Of a DNA stretch of 64,000 nucleotides, positions 34,608 through 44,580 are shown one piece after another. This DNA is from Actinacidiphila acididurans (lineage in GTDB: Bacteria > Actinomycetota > Actinomycetes > Streptomycetales > Streptomycetaceae), in NCBI RefSeq assembly GCF_016918855.1, contig NZ_JADKYB010000001.1:620001-684000 (forward strand), given 5' to 3'. The notes beneath the pieces are model-generated. The model made no database searches, was not told the DNA's origin, and worked only from the letters and a program-made list of their open reading frames with translations. The position numbers and the translations under genes were made by a program. The stretch's first letter is position 1, and every line of letters begins with the position of its first letter.

Positions 34608-35387
34608 TCACAGCCGCCGGACGCGCAGCACTCCGGTCAGCATCGGCAGCGTGAACTCGCCCTGGGCGGTCTCCGGTCGGCTCGCGAGGAATGCGCGGAT
34701 CCGGCCCAGCGTCGCCTCTCGGTCCTGGTTCGGCATGACCAGCACCCCCGCCCGTGTCGCGAGGGTCGCGACGAGGGAGTCGGCGGTGCGGCGCTGCCCG
34801 TGCGGGAACTCGGCCTGCACCGGCGAGCCGAACCGGGCGGCCGCGCCGGTCTTCGGAAGGTGTGCGCCGGCCGTCGCGGCGCGCCAGGCGGCGGGCGTGT
34901 CCCGAGGGCCGACGGCCGCGCTCCCGCCGGCCCGCGCGAGTCCGGCGACCCACTCGACCCGGTCGTCCATCAGGTTCCACAGGCCTGCCAGGACGCCGCC
35001 GGGGGCGAGGACCCTGGCGATCTCGGGTCCCGCGACCGCCATGTCGAACCAGTGCATGGCGTTGCCGGCCAGCACGGCATCCACGGAGGCGTCCGGCAGC
35101 GGTATCGCCTCGGCGCTGCCCGACAGGGCACGGACTCCCGGCAGCGAGCGGCGCAGCTCGGCCAGCATCGCCGGGTCGGGCTCGACCGCGATGACGTCGG
35201 CCCCCAGCGCGACCAGCGCGGCGGTCAGCTTGCCGGTTCCGGCGCCGAGGTCGAGTACGCGCGGTCCGGGCGCGGGCTCGAGCGCCCAGCGCATCGCGGC
35301 CTGCGCGTAGTCCGGACGGTGTTCGGCGTATGCGACCGCGGCCGCGCCGAACGACGAGGCGTGCAGCCGCCGTTCATCCTGATCCAC
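34608..35387 (-). CDS. Class I SAM-dependent methyltransferase
   Basis: 259 residues. SAM site VLDLGAGTGKLTAAL (about 44-58), acidic VIAVEPDPAML, and GSAEAIPLPDASVDAVLAGNAMHWFD, typical of the UbiE/COQ5-like Methyltransf_11 group. The GTG start follows a TAGCGT box (complement of 35394-35399) by six bases, so it looks leaderless. The substrate cannot be deduced. Confidence 0.85.
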   Translation of the reverse strand: MDQDERRLHASSFGAAAVAYAEHRPDYAQAAMRWALEPAPGPRVLDLGAGTGKLTAALVALGADVIAVEPDPAMLAELRRSLPGVRALSGSAEAIPLPDASVDAVLAGNAMHWFDMAVAGPEIARVLAPGGVLAGLWNLMDDRVEWVAGLARAGGSAAVGPRDTPAAWRAATAGAHLPKTGAAARFGSPVQAEFPHGQRRTADSLVATLATRAGVLVMPNQDREATLGRIRAFLASRPETAQGEFTLPMLTGVLRVRRL

Positions 35388-35566
35388 CCGGCCACGCTAT
35401 CGGCGCCGATGGCGGTGGGCCAGCCCCGTGACGTACCGGGCCGCGACTCCCGTAGAGAATTCGGTTTCGTTCCGCACTGCACGCACGGCCCCTGTTCATT
35501 ACGCTCGATGCGTAGCCGAATCGAAGGGATCGGGGGCCGGCGACGCATGCCAGAAGGGTGAACGGG

Positions 35567-37126
35567 ATGCAGGAACCGAACGCGCATGGAGACCCGACTC
35601 CGGGGGAATACACGTACATCGTGGTGGGCGCGGGGACGGCCGGATCCGTCGTGGCGGAACGATTGAGCGAGCAACCCGGCACCACCGTCCTCCTGCTGGA
35701 GGCGGGGAGCGCCGATCGCCCCGACGACGGCCTCATGCCGTCCTTCTGGGGAAGCCGCTTCGACTGGGCGTTCACCAGCACGCCGCAGGAGGGCCTGGAC
35801 GGAGTGAGCGTCCCGGTTCCCCGTGGCCGCGGACTGGGCGGTTCCAGCACCATCAATTCCTCGTTCCACATCCGTGGCCACAGCACCAGCTATGACGCGT
35901 GGAACGAATCCGGCGCCGAGGGCTGGAATTTCCGTGCGCTGCTGCCGTTTTTCCGGCGCAGCGAGCGGACTACCGGCACGGATGCGCATTGGCGGGGGAC
36001 CGAGGGCCCCATGGTCGTGGAACGGCCGCCCGATCCCTCCCGCGACGAATTCCAGAACGCCGCATCGGCGGCGGCGACGCAAGCCGGTTACCATCTGCTC
36101 GCCGACGGCAACGGTGAGGAGACCGAGGGCGCGGCAGCCACCGAGCTGAACGTGGTGAGCGGGGCGCGCCAGAGCGTGGCGGACGCCTACCTGCGGCCTG
36201 CCATGTCCCGCCCCAACCTCGAGGTGATCAGCGATGCCGTGGTGCGCCGGCTCGTGATCGAGGACGGTCGCTGTGTCGGCGTCGAATACGCGGTAGGCGG
36301 CCGCCCGGCCGTGGCCCGGGCCGGCGGCGAAGTCGTGCTCTGTGCCGGCGCGATCGGATCCGCCCAGCTCCTGCTGCTCTCGGGCATCGGTCCCGCGGAG
36401 CAACTCCGCGCGGCCGGTGTCGACGTGGTCCACGACCTGCCCGGCGTGGGGGAGAACCTTCAGGACCACCCGTACGCGCACGTCGGCTTCCGCACGTCGG
36501 AGCCGGTGGCCGCGACCAACGCGAACCTCGTCCACGTCCTGACCCGCAGCTCCGCGGGGGCGGACCCCGACCTCCAACTCGTCGTGGTGCCCTACCTCTT
36601 TCCGGTGCGAGCCGCGCAATCCAGGGACGAACCGTGGGGCAGCGGTTCCTGGCAGCCGTCGAGCCTGCCCGGTTATTCCGTCGTCTTCGCACTCATGCGC
36701 CCCCTGAGCCGGGGCACGGTCCGGCTCGCCGACGCCGACCCCGCCTCCGAGCCGCTGATCGACCTGGGGCTCTACCAGGACCGTCGCGACCTGGAGAGCA
36801 TGGTGCGTGGCCTCAACGTCGCCACGGACCTCGGCAGTTCCGACGCCTTCGCGCCCTGGCGCCCGAACGGGACGGCACAGCCCGTCGGCGACCTCGCCGA
36901 TCCACGCGCCTACGCCGTCCTCGCCACCGGAAGCTACTTCCACCTCGCCGGGACCTGCGCGATGGGCACCGGCCCCCAATCCGTCGTCGACCCCGAACTG
37001 CGCGTCCACGGCATCGACGGCCTGCGCGTCGTCGACGCCTCCGTGATGCCCTCACTCCCCAGCGCCAACATCAACGCCTCCGTCCTGGCCCTCGCCGAAC
37101 GAGCCGCCGCCTTCATCCCGGCCTGA
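35567..37126 (+). CDS. GMC-family FAD oxidoreductase
   Basis: 519 residues, the usual GMC length. FAD Rossmann motif VVGAGTAGSVVAERL at the N terminus, PRGRGLGGSSTINSSFHIRG (GMC signature 1), CAGAIGSAQLLLLSGIGP (signature 2), and the C-terminal active-site stretch FHLAGTCAMG followed by LPSANINASVLALAERAA. Members oxidise alcohols such as choline or sugar alcohols. The ATG at 35567 lies nine bases after AAGGG; a GTG at 35558 touches that site. No betaine genes are adjacent, so the substrate is open. Confidence 0.9.
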   Translation: MQEPNAHGDPTPGEYTYIVVGAGTAGSVVAERLSEQPGTTVLLLEAGSADRPDDGLMPSFWGSRFDWAFTSTPQEGLDGVSVPVPRGRGLGGSSTINSSFHIRGHSTSYDAWNESGAEGWNFRALLPFFRRSERTTGTDAHWRGTEGPMVVERPPDPSRDEFQNAASAAATQAGYHLLADGNGEETEGAAATELNVVSGARQSVADAYLRPAMSRPNLEVISDAVVRRLVIEDGRCVGVEYAVGGRPAVARAGGEVVLCAGAIGSAQLLLLSGIGPAEQLRAAGVDVVHDLPGVGENLQDHPYAHVGFRTSEPVAATNANLVHVLTRSSAGADPDLQLVVVPYLFPVRAAQSRDEPWGSGSWQPSSLPGYSVVFALMRPLSRGTVRLADADPASEPLIDLGLYQDRRDLESMVRGLNVATDLGSSDAFAPWRPNGTAQPVGDLADPRAYAVLATGSYFHLAGTCAMGTGPQSVVDPELRVHGIDGLRVVDASVMPSLPSANINASVLALAERAAAFIPA

Positions 37127-37515
37127 CGCGCCATTCCCCCGGGACGGGCCTGCGGGCCCGGCGTCGTCGCCCGGAGTGCCGCGGGGCCCGTGCACAGACA
37201 TGACCTCTTCCCGCCTGCCGCCGCCCACGCGTCGTCGTGCCTGCGGTTCCGGGTCGCGGCTGCTCAGGAGCACTGAACGTCGGGCGCGGCGGGCCGGGAA
37301 TCACGGCGTGGCCGGCGTGTTGGCACTGATGGGTGCCGATGGCGCCGGCCACCGTGCGCGCGAGGAAGGGGAGCCGGTCGGCGCTGGAGCGCGCGGGGTC
37401 GTACGGACCACCGGCGGGAGCCGTGCGGACCGCGCCGCGGGCGGCGGAACGAGCGACGATGGAAGTGGAGGCCCGGGCGGCTCCGGGCCCACGCGCCGTG
37501 CGGAAGGAGGGCGCG
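37127..37515. other. Intergenic region between GMC and protease genes
   Basis: 389 bases. Ends in GGAAGGAGG (37502-37510) before the protease ATG. I see no supported gene, repeat or structured element. Confidence 0.4.
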
Positions 37516-38661
37516 ATGAACGGATCCGTGACCGTGGGGCGGATCAGGGGCGTGCCCCTGCGGATCCATTGGACCGCCCCGCTGCTGGTGATCGTCATCG
37601 GCGTCGGGCTCGGCTCCAGTACGCTCCCGGCCTGGGCACCCGGCCACTCCAGCACTGCGTACCGGATCGCCGCGATCGTCGGGGCACTGCTGCTGGCGGC
37701 GAGCCTGGTGCTGCACGAGGCCGCGCACGCCCTGCTCGCCCGGCGGTCCGGGATCGAGGTCAAGGACGTCACGGTGTTCGCCCTGGGCGGCGTCACCCGG
37801 ATGGGCCAGGCCACCACGCCCCGCACCCAGGGGTGGGTCGCGGCCGTCGGGCCGTTGACCAGCCTGCTGCTGGGCGGCCTCGGCTTCGCCGGCGCGGTGC
37901 TGACGCACGACGCCTTCCACTGGGCGGTGCCGGCCGCGGTGCTTGCCTGGACCGGCTGGGCGAACGTACTGCTCGGCGCGTTCAACCTGCTGCCGGCCGC
38001 CCCGCTGGACGGCGGGCGGGTGCTCCAGGCGATCGTCTGGCGGCTGCGCGGCGACCGCGAACGGGCGATCCGGGTGGCAGGCCGCTGCGGCCAGGTGGCG
38101 GGCGCCCTGATGGTGCTCGGCGGCTGGGTGGAGTTCGCCAAGGGCGGCGCCGGCGGCCTGTGGCTCACCGTGCTCGGGCTGTTCGTGGCGATGGCCGCCT
38201 ACGCCGAGGTCCGCCGGTCGGTGCTGTACGACGCACTGCGCGGGGTCCGGGTGGCCGAGGCGATGGCGACGCCGGTGGTGACCGGACAGGACTGGCTCAC
38301 CGTGGACCGCTTCCTCGCCGAGACCGTGCCCCGGACCGGCCGCCGGGTGATCCCGCTGACCGACTTCGACGGCCGGCCCAGCGGGGTCGTCACGGTGCCA
38401 GGCCTGCTCACCGTTCCCACCGCGCGCAGGTCCGAGGTCAGGGTCCGCGACCTGGCCGTCCCGCTCGGCCGCTGCACCCTCGCCGCGCCCGACGACCGGG
38501 TCACCGACGTCCTCGAACGCGGCGGCCTGACCCCCACCGGCCACGTCCTGGTCCTCGACGAGGGCCGCGTCGCCGGCATCCTCACCCCCGAGGACATCAC
38601 CCGCCTCGCCCAGCACCACCACCGCCCTCCGGCCACCCCGAACTTCCGCAAGGTGGGCTGA
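37516..38661 (+). CDS. Site-2 protease (M50 family) with CBS domains
   Basis: 381 residues. Six or so membrane segments in residues 15-230, with the zinc motif HEAAH in TMS 2 and the second metal motif NLLPAAPLDGGRVLQ. The C-terminal part (about 245-365) carries two CBS-like repeats (VAEAMATPVVTG and VRDLAVPLGRCTL) that may sense nucleotides. This matches Rip3-type intramembrane proteases that cleave membrane-bound regulators. GGAAGGAGG precedes the ATG. Confidence 0.9.
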   Translation: MNGSVTVGRIRGVPLRIHWTAPLLVIVIGVGLGSSTLPAWAPGHSSTAYRIAAIVGALLLAASLVLHEAAHALLARRSGIEVKDVTVFALGGVTRMGQATTPRTQGWVAAVGPLTSLLLGGLGFAGAVLTHDAFHWAVPAAVLAWTGWANVLLGAFNLLPAAPLDGGRVLQAIVWRLRGDRERAIRVAGRCGQVAGALMVLGGWVEFAKGGAGGLWLTVLGLFVAMAAYAEVRRSVLYDALRGVRVAEAMATPVVTGQDWLTVDRFLAETVPRTGRRVIPLTDFDGRPSGVVTVPGLLTVPTARRSEVRVRDLAVPLGRCTLAAPDDRVTDVLERGGLTPTGHVLVLDEGRVAGILTPEDITRLAQHHHRPPATPNFRKVG

Positions 38662-38681
38662 GGCCAGGCGTACGCAACGGC

Positions 38682-38720
38682 GGCGGCCCCCGGTGCGCGA
38701 TGAACGCACCGAGGGCCGCC
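38682..38720. terminator. Two-part hairpin between convergent genes
   Basis: GGCGGCCC/GGGCCGCC outer stem and GGTGCG/CGCACC inner stem separated by a 2x2 internal loop. Confidence 0.8.
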
Positions 38721-38758
38721 TCGGGTGCCGGCGCCGTAAAAGACGGGGCACCCCGCCC

Positions 38759-41431
38759 TCAGGACGCCGGCAGCCCGTACCCCCGGACCCGGATGCCGTC
38801 CAGCCGGCCGAACACCGTGTCCTCGAAGCCGACCGCGGGACCCTCCTTCCGGCCGCGCACACCGAACAGGCCCGTCACGACCGCCTCGGTCACGGCGGCG
38901 GCCGCCACGCTGTCCCGGTTGGAGACCCCGCGCTCGGCGACCCGGTAGGAGCCGTCGGGGGTGACCTCCATGGCCTGGCCCCACAGGGCGCCGGAGGTCG
39001 CGCGGTGGGCCCGGCGCAGGATGCCGGCCGCCAGGTCCGGGCGGTCCAGCCGGCACAGGCCGTACGCGGTCGCGCCGGGCCAGGCCGCGAAGGCGCCGGC
39101 CGCGCCGTGGTCGGGCCGGTCGGAGAAGGGCGCCACCGGGTCCTGCGGGTCCAGTGCCCGCATCCAGTCCCCGTCCAGCAGGTGGTCGGTGACGAAGGAG
39201 ACCATCCGCGCCCGCTGGTCCGGCGGCAGATCCTCGGCCAGATGCGCGGCCACCAGGACGAAGTCCAGGCAGTGGCCGATCGCCTCGGGCCCCTCCGGAT
39301 GGGCGATCAGCCACCGGCCGTCGCCCGCGTACTGCCCGAGCACCGCCCGCGCCAGCCGGTCTCCCTCCGCCCGGGCGGTCGCCGCCTCCCCGCGGTGGCC
39401 GAGCGAGTCCAGCAGCCCGGCCAGCGACCGGAGCATGCCGGCGTAGCCGGCGTTGAACGACACCACCGCGTCCCGGTAGTTGGGCACGCACTCCAGCAGT
39501 TCCCACGCGTCGCGCCCGAAGTCGACCAGCTCCCCGGTGCCGAACGCCGCCCGCCGCGAGCGCGGCCGGTAGGCCAGGGCCCGCAGGTGGTCCAGCACGG
39601 TGCGGTCCGCGGCCCGCTCGGCGAGCAGCCCGGTGTCGCCGGTGACGTCGAGATACGCGGTGACCGTGTGGAACAGGGCGTGGTCGTTGGCCGCGTAATG
39701 GTTGCCGACCGGCATCAGGTTGTACGTGTCGAAGGAGTGGCAGTGGTCGTACGGCTGGGCCAGCGCCGCCAGGATCCAGGCCCGCATGCCCTTGGGCTCC
39801 AGCATCGCGGCGGTGCCGGCGAACTCCGACTGGTCCCAGAAGAAGGTGGTGGTCGGGCCCAGCCGCGGCCCCCCGGTGAGGAAGACCGGCCCGGTCCGGG
39901 ACACCCGGGTGTTGCGCATCCACAGCATCAGCAGCGCGCCCAGGTAGTACGTACGGGCCAGATCCGCGTCCGGGGTGTCCAGCGTCGGCAGATGACCGGA
40001 GAACTCACCGTTCCCCGGGGTGAACGCCGCCCGCCAGGTGCCCCGCCAGCGCTCGGCGGTCTCGTCGAACGCCGCACCGAAACCGGCGGCGGCGTCGGCG
40101 GCCGAGGCCCGCACCCGCTCCGGCGCGGCGCCGATGTCCAGCACGACGCCCAGCTCCCGGGACTCGCCGGGGCCGAGCAGGAGCTGCCAGCGGGCCGAGC
40201 CACGCGAGCCGAGCGCGGTGAGCGAGCCGGGCGCGTCGGTGAAGGCGTACGCCGAGCACGCCGTGCTCCGCTCGTCCGTGACCACCACCTCGCCGCCGGT
40301 CACCCGCGCGGTCCACCGCCGCCCGCCCCACCAGGGCAGGGTGCGGGCCACCTCGACACCGTCCACCAGCAGCGTGGCGCCGTCGTCGGCCACCCGGGCG
40401 GTGATCATGTGCCAGGCCCCGGCCGTCAGCGGCTCCTCGGCGCTCACGTGCTCGCCGCCGGCCCGCAGCCACAGCCGCCCGCCGCTCACCCCGACCTGCA
40501 ACGAGTCCGGGTGGTTGCCGTGGGTGGCGATCACCCCGTCCGAGCCGGTGTGGTCCACCCGCAGGTCCAGTACGAGCGCGTCACCGGCGGCGAGCGAGGC
40601 GGTGCCCACCCGCAGATCGGTGTCGGCCCGGACCGTGTGCACCGCCCTGCCGTCACCGATCGCCGCCCGGGTGCCGTCCGCGTGCTCCACCGCCAGCTGG
40701 CGCACCAGGCAGGGCGCGCCCGGCGCCCGGGAACGGCCCGCGTCCGGCGTGGAGTGGTCGGGCAGTTCGGACTCCAGCAGCATCGGGGCCGAGTCCTCGT
40801 CGCGCTGGATGCCGGGGATGCGCGGCGAGCCGAGCCGTACCCAGCGCTCGCCGTGCGGCAGGAGCTGCACCTGGCGCGGCTCGTCCGCCAGCACCTCGGC
40901 CCGCAGCCGCTCGGTGGCGTAGAAGTCGTGGTGGTGCCCGGCGTTCCACGGCGTGCCGTACAGCCAGCCCCAGTCGACCTCGCTGCGGGCGACCATCGCG
41001 AGCAGTTCCTGTTCCAGCGCAGCGGGCACCGGGTCCGCGGAGTCGTTGCGCACGGTGATCCGCCACATCACCCGGCTGCGCTCGTAGCCCAGCCGGACCT
41101 CGGTGCGTACGGTCAGCGGGCCGTGGGCGGCCTCCCGCCGCACGCCCCACGGCGTCCAGCGGAACCGCTCGGCGGCGAGCGGCCGGCCGTCGATCTGCAG
41201 CACGCCGGTGTGGTAGCCGCCGCTGAAGGGCGCCAGAGCCAGCCAGGACAACGATGTCAGGTCCGCGTTGACGTGCGCCTGACCCCATTGGTTGCGCAAT
41301 GAGGGCAGGTGCGCCAGCTTCCCGGCCGGCATCCAGTCGCCGGCCAGGTCGTCCAGCGGGGGCAGGCCCGCAAGCGGCTCGGGAGCGGGCTCGGCCGCCT
41401 CGCCGGCCACCGCCTCCGGCACCGCGCTCAC
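38759..41431 (-). CDS. Cytoplasmic (alpha/alpha)6 glycosidase with LamG-like insert
   Basis: 890 residues, no signal peptide. N-terminal beta-rich domain, then a LamG/concanavalin-like module (about 285-413, with LRVDHTGSDGVIATHG and GAWHMITARVADDGATLLVDG). A helical barrel follows with TTFFWDQSEFAG near 530 and SFDTYNLMPVGNHYAANDH, a pattern of GH63/GH65/GH95-type (alpha/alpha)6 enzymes. The GTG at 41431 overlaps the permease stop (GTGA). As the last gene of a sugar ABC operon it most likely cleaves the imported oligosaccharide. I cannot assign a GH family. Confidence 0.7.
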   Translation of the reverse strand: MSAVPEAVAGEAAEPAPEPLAGLPPLDDLAGDWMPAGKLAHLPSLRNQWGQAHVNADLTSLSWLALAPFSGGYHTGVLQIDGRPLAAERFRWTPWGVRREAAHGPLTVRTEVRLGYERSRVMWRITVRNDSADPVPAALEQELLAMVARSEVDWGWLYGTPWNAGHHHDFYATERLRAEVLADEPRQVQLLPHGERWVRLGSPRIPGIQRDEDSAPMLLESELPDHSTPDAGRSRAPGAPCLVRQLAVEHADGTRAAIGDGRAVHTVRADTDLRVGTASLAAGDALVLDLRVDHTGSDGVIATHGNHPDSLQVGVSGGRLWLRAGGEHVSAEEPLTAGAWHMITARVADDGATLLVDGVEVARTLPWWGGRRWTARVTGGEVVVTDERSTACSAYAFTDAPGSLTALGSRGSARWQLLLGPGESRELGVVLDIGAAPERVRASAADAAAGFGAAFDETAERWRGTWRAAFTPGNGEFSGHLPTLDTPDADLARTYYLGALLMLWMRNTRVSRTGPVFLTGGPRLGPTTTFFWDQSEFAGTAAMLEPKGMRAWILAALAQPYDHCHSFDTYNLMPVGNHYAANDHALFHTVTAYLDVTGDTGLLAERAADRTVLDHLRALAYRPRSRRAAFGTGELVDFGRDAWELLECVPNYRDAVVSFNAGYAGMLRSLAGLLDSLGHRGEAATARAEGDRLARAVLGQYAGDGRWLIAHPEGPEAIGHCLDFVLVAAHLAEDLPPDQRARMVSFVTDHLLDGDWMRALDPQDPVAPFSDRPDHGAAGAFAAWPGATAYGLCRLDRPDLAAGILRRAHRATSGALWGQAMEVTPDGSYRVAERGVSNRDSVAAAAVTEAVVTGLFGVRGRKEGPAVGFEDTVFGRLDGIRVRGYGLPAS

Positions 41432-42354
41432 TTGGTCGATCCCGCGGTCAGGCCGGCGATGAACTGCTTCTGCATCGCCAGGTAGCCGGCCACCGGGACG
41501 ATCCCGGCGAGGAACATGATGCCGAACAGCTGTCCGTAATCCATCTGGAACTGCCCCACGGAGAGATAGAGACCGGTCGTGATGGTCTGGCCCTGCAACG
41601 GGCCGAGGATGAACTGCGGGTTGAGGAAGTCGTTCCAGATCCACAGCGACAGGAAGATGGCCACAGTGGCGGTGGCCGGCCGCACGAGCGGCATGACGAT
41701 CGACCACCACACCCGCAGGCCGCCCGCGCCGTCCAGGCGGGCCGCCTCCACCACCTCGTCCGGCACCGCCCGCATGAAGCCGACGTAGACGAACACGGCG
41801 AAGGAGAAATAGCCGCCGCCCAGGTTGGACAGGATCAGCCCCGGATAACTGTGGGCCAGGCCCAGGAAGTTCAGGATGTGGATGGTGGGCAGCAGCACCA
41901 CCTGCGGCGGGATCATCAGACCCGCGGCGAGCATGGCCAGGATCGCCGCCCGCAGCCGGGTGCGCCGCCGGGAGATCCAGAAGCTGAACGCCGAGCCCAG
42001 CGGGATCAGCAGCAGCACCGAACAGACCACCACGATCAGCGAGTTGCGCAGGCCCAGCTGCAGCAGGTGGTCGGGCCGGTCCAGCGCGGTGCGCAGGTTG
42101 CCGAGGGTCGGATGGACCGGCGGCGCCGCCGGATCCGAGACGATGTCGTTCTCCTTCTTGAAGGCGTTGACGATCGTCAGGTAGATGGGGCTGACGAAGA
42201 CCAGGACCACCACGACGGCCAGGGTCAGCCGGGCCGGGCTCAGCCAGCGGGCCCGACCGGCGCGCGGACGCTGCGGCTCGGCGGGCCGGCGGGTGCGCAC
42301 CGGCCGCTTCGGTACGGTCACCGGGCGCGGCGCACCGGTGTGCTGGACGGTCAC
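41428..42354 (-). CDS. Carbohydrate ABC transporter permease (MalG-like)
   Basis: 308 residues with six membrane segments. A basic, Pro-rich N-terminal tail (1-38) precedes TMS 1. The EAA loop EAARLDGAGGLRVWWSIVMP that contacts the ATPase is present. The GTG overlaps the stop of the partner permease, and its own stop overlaps the glycosidase GTG, so the operon is tightly coupled. Confidence 0.92.
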   Translation of the reverse strand: MTVQHTGAPRPVTVPKRPVRTRRPAEPQRPRAGRARWLSPARLTLAVVVVLVFVSPIYLTIVNAFKKENDIVSDPAAPPVHPTLGNLRTALDRPDHLLQLGLRNSLIVVVCSVLLLIPLGSAFSFWISRRRTRLRAAILAMLAAGLMIPPQVVLLPTIHILNFLGLAHSYPGLILSNLGGGYFSFAVFVYVGFMRAVPDEVVEAARLDGAGGLRVWWSIVMPLVRPATATVAIFLSLWIWNDFLNPQFILGPLQGQTITTGLYLSVGQFQMDYGQLFGIMFLAGIVPVAGYLAMQKQFIAGLTAGSTK

Positions 42355-43250
42355 AGGTCCACCTCCCGGCGCCGCAGCAGGCTGGTGACGGACAGGGCGA
42401 TGACCGCGGACAGGGCCAGCAGGAACATCGCGATCGCCGAGGCGTAGCCGAACCGGTCGCTGCTGAAGGCGGTCTTGACGATGTACTGGGCGGTGGACTG
42501 GGTGGCGTTGGCCGGACCGCCGGAGGTGAGCACCTGGATGACGTCGTACAGCTTGAGCACCGTGATCAGCGAGATGGTGACGCTGATGGTGGTGGCCGGC
42601 GCGACCATGCGCAAGGTGATCATGCGGAACTGCTGGCGGGCGTTGGCGCCGTCGATGGATCCGGCGTCGTACAGCTCGCGCGGGATGTTCTGCAGCGCCG
42701 CCAGGTAGACCACAGTGGTGAACCCGGACAGCACCCAGGCGACCACGACGCCCACCGAGACCTGGGCCAGGTGCGGGGTGCCCAGCCAGTCCACCGGGTG
42801 GCTCACCAGGTGGCTGCGGGTGAGCACGCTGTTGAGCAGCCCGTCCTGGGTCAGGATCGTCTTCCAGACGAAGCCGACGATCACCCCGGAGATCACCTGG
42901 GGGAGGAAGGCGATGGTGCGCAGCACCCGGTAGCTCAGGTCGGTACGGTCCAGCAGCATCGCGAAGAGCAGACCGATGACGTTGGCCACCGCGGTCACGC
43001 CGATCGCGAGCGCGAGGGTGTAGACGACGCTGTCGCGCAACTGGGTGTCGTGCAGCATCTCGCGGTAGTTCGCCAGGCCGATCCAGTTGCTGCCCGCCTT
43101 CAGCGGGTTCTCGTCGGTGAAGCTGCTGCGCAGGCTCATGAAGACCGGGAGGACGATGAAGACCAGGTAGAGCACCAGGCCGAGCGCCGCGATCACTCGC
43201 AGCCCCAGGTCCTGTGTGGTGTCGCGGAACCAGTGGGTGAGCGGTCTCAC
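42351..43250 (-). CDS. Carbohydrate ABC transporter permease (MalF-like)
   Basis: 299 residues with six membrane segments and an EAA-type loop (YDAGSIDGANARQQFRMITL). The GTG at 43250 is preceded by GGAGGGG. It lies 61 bases after the solute-binding gene and overlaps the second permease gene. No ATPase gene is present in the operon, as is common in Streptomyces, where MsiK serves many such transporters. Confidence 0.92.
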   Translation of the reverse strand: MRPLTHWFRDTTQDLGLRVIAALGLVLYLVFIVLPVFMSLRSSFTDENPLKAGSNWIGLANYREMLHDTQLRDSVVYTLALAIGVTAVANVIGLLFAMLLDRTDLSYRVLRTIAFLPQVISGVIVGFVWKTILTQDGLLNSVLTRSHLVSHPVDWLGTPHLAQVSVGVVVAWVLSGFTTVVYLAALQNIPRELYDAGSIDGANARQQFRMITLRMVAPATTISVTISLITVLKLYDVIQVLTSGGPANATQSTAQYIVKTAFSSDRFGYASAIAMFLLALSAVIALSVTSLLRRREVDL

Positions 43251-43311
43251 CGATCCCCTCCTTCCGTGCGGTGCGGGCCGGCCGTGGCGCCGGCGTGGTT
43301 CGTGCCGTTCA

Positions 43312-44580
43312 TCACTTGGTCGCGGTGCTCCACGCCTGGTCGAGCTTGGCCATCTGGCCCTTGACGTCGGAGGAGTTGAACAGCGCCTGGGCGGCGGCGT
43401 AGAAGTCGTTGTTGAGCGAGCCCGGCAGCGCGTCGTCACTGGTCGCCCAGCCGATCGCGGCCACCTTGGTGTTCTGGCCGGTCACGTAGGCGTAGGAGTT
43501 GGTGAACGCGGGGCTCACGGTGGCGCCGTAGTCCTTCAGCGTCTTGCCCTTCAGCATCGGGTAGGCGCCGTCGCCCTCGATCAGGGCCTTGAGATTGCCC
43601 GGGTCCAGCGACCACGCCTTGGCGAAGGCCATCGCGCCCGCGCTGTCCTTGGCCTTGGTGCTCACCGCCATCGAGCCGCCCACCGCGAACGGCAGCACCA
43701 GCGAGCCGTCGTCGGTCGGCCAGGGGAAGACGCCGATGGTGTTCCACTGGTCCTTCGGGATCGAGCCCAGGTACCAGCTGCCCATCGGGTACATCGCGGC
43801 CTTGCCGGCGTTGAAGTTCTTGATCGAGTCGGCGTAGCTGACGTTGAGCGCGCCCTGCTCGAAGTAGCCCTTCTCCACCAGGGTGCGCATCTTGGTGGCG
43901 GCCGTGACCACGTCGGCGTCGCCGAACTTGACCGAGCCCGCGTACCGTTCCTGGATCCACTTGGGGTCCTTGCCGAGCACGTCCGCGCTGATCGCCCCGG
44001 TCAGCGGCATGGCGGCGGCGAAGGGGTCGTTGCCGCCGAGCTCCATCGGCGTGATGCCCGCCGCCTTGAGCTTGGCGTTGACGTCCAGGAACTGCTGCCA
44101 GGTCTTCGGGGGCTGCACGCCGGCCTTCGCGAACAGCGTCTTGTTGTAGAACACCAGCGGGATGATCTGGGAGTTGGTCGGCGGGATGTAGACCTTGCCC
44201 TTGATCGCGTTGCCCTGCGGCAGCAGGAAGTTCTGGTCGACCCAGGACTGGTCGTACGGCTGGAGCAGCCCCGCGTCGGTGTACTGCGAGGGCGTGATGG
44301 ACTCCAGCAGGTCCGGGAACTGCCCCGACGCCTGGAGCTGCTTGGCGTACGAGTCGCGGTCCGTGCTGGGCGCCACGATCTGCTTGATGGTCACGCCCGG
44401 CACGGCCTTCTCGGCCCTGGCGATCGACGTCTTCCAGAACGCGGGCGTCAGCGACGGGGTGTTGAAGGTCATGTACGTCAGCGCCGACCCCCCGCCCGAG
44501 CCGCCGCCCGAGGTGGCGGAGGAGCATCCTGCGAGCAGCAGCAGACCTGCCGCGGCGACGACGGCACTTCGTCTACGCAT
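43312..44580 (-). CDS. Sugar ABC transporter solute-binding lipoprotein
   Basis: 422 residues. Lipoprotein signal ending in LLLLAGC, a Ser/Gly linker, and a family 1 extracellular solute-binding fold (ASGQFPDLLESITPS, FYNKTLFAKAGVQPPKTWQQF, AMYPMGSWYLGSIP). First gene of the operon. Its promoter (44696-44723) is followed by a LacI-type operator (44673-44688). The ligand is unknown; the adjacent and co-regulated glycosidases suggest a plant or microbial oligosaccharide. Confidence 0.92.
   Translation of the reverse strand: MRRRSAVVAAAGLLLLAGCSSATSGGGSGGGSALTYMTFNTPSLTPAFWKTSIARAEKAVPGVTIKQIVAPSTDRDSYAKQLQASGQFPDLLESITPSQYTDAGLLQPYDQSWVDQNFLLPQGNAIKGKVYIPPTNSQIIPLVFYNKTLFAKAGVQPPKTWQQFLDVNAKLKAAGITPMELGGNDPFAAAMPLTGAISADVLGKDPKWIQERYAGSVKFGDADVVTAATKMRTLVEKGYFEQGALNVSYADSIKNFNAGKAAMYPMGSWYLGSIPKDQWNTIGVFPWPTDDGSLVLPFAVGGSMAVSTKAKDSAGAMAFAKAWSLDPGNLKALIEGDGAYPMLKGKTLKDYGATVSPAFTNSYAYVTGQNTKVAAIGWATSDDALPGSLNNDFYAAAQALFNSSDVKGQMAKLDQAWSTATK

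Noticed and set aside
37113..38168. 351-codon open frame on the minus strand
   Set aside because: Overlaps the site-2 protease gene antisense; composition is shadow-like and no motif is recognisable in the 37127-37515 part.
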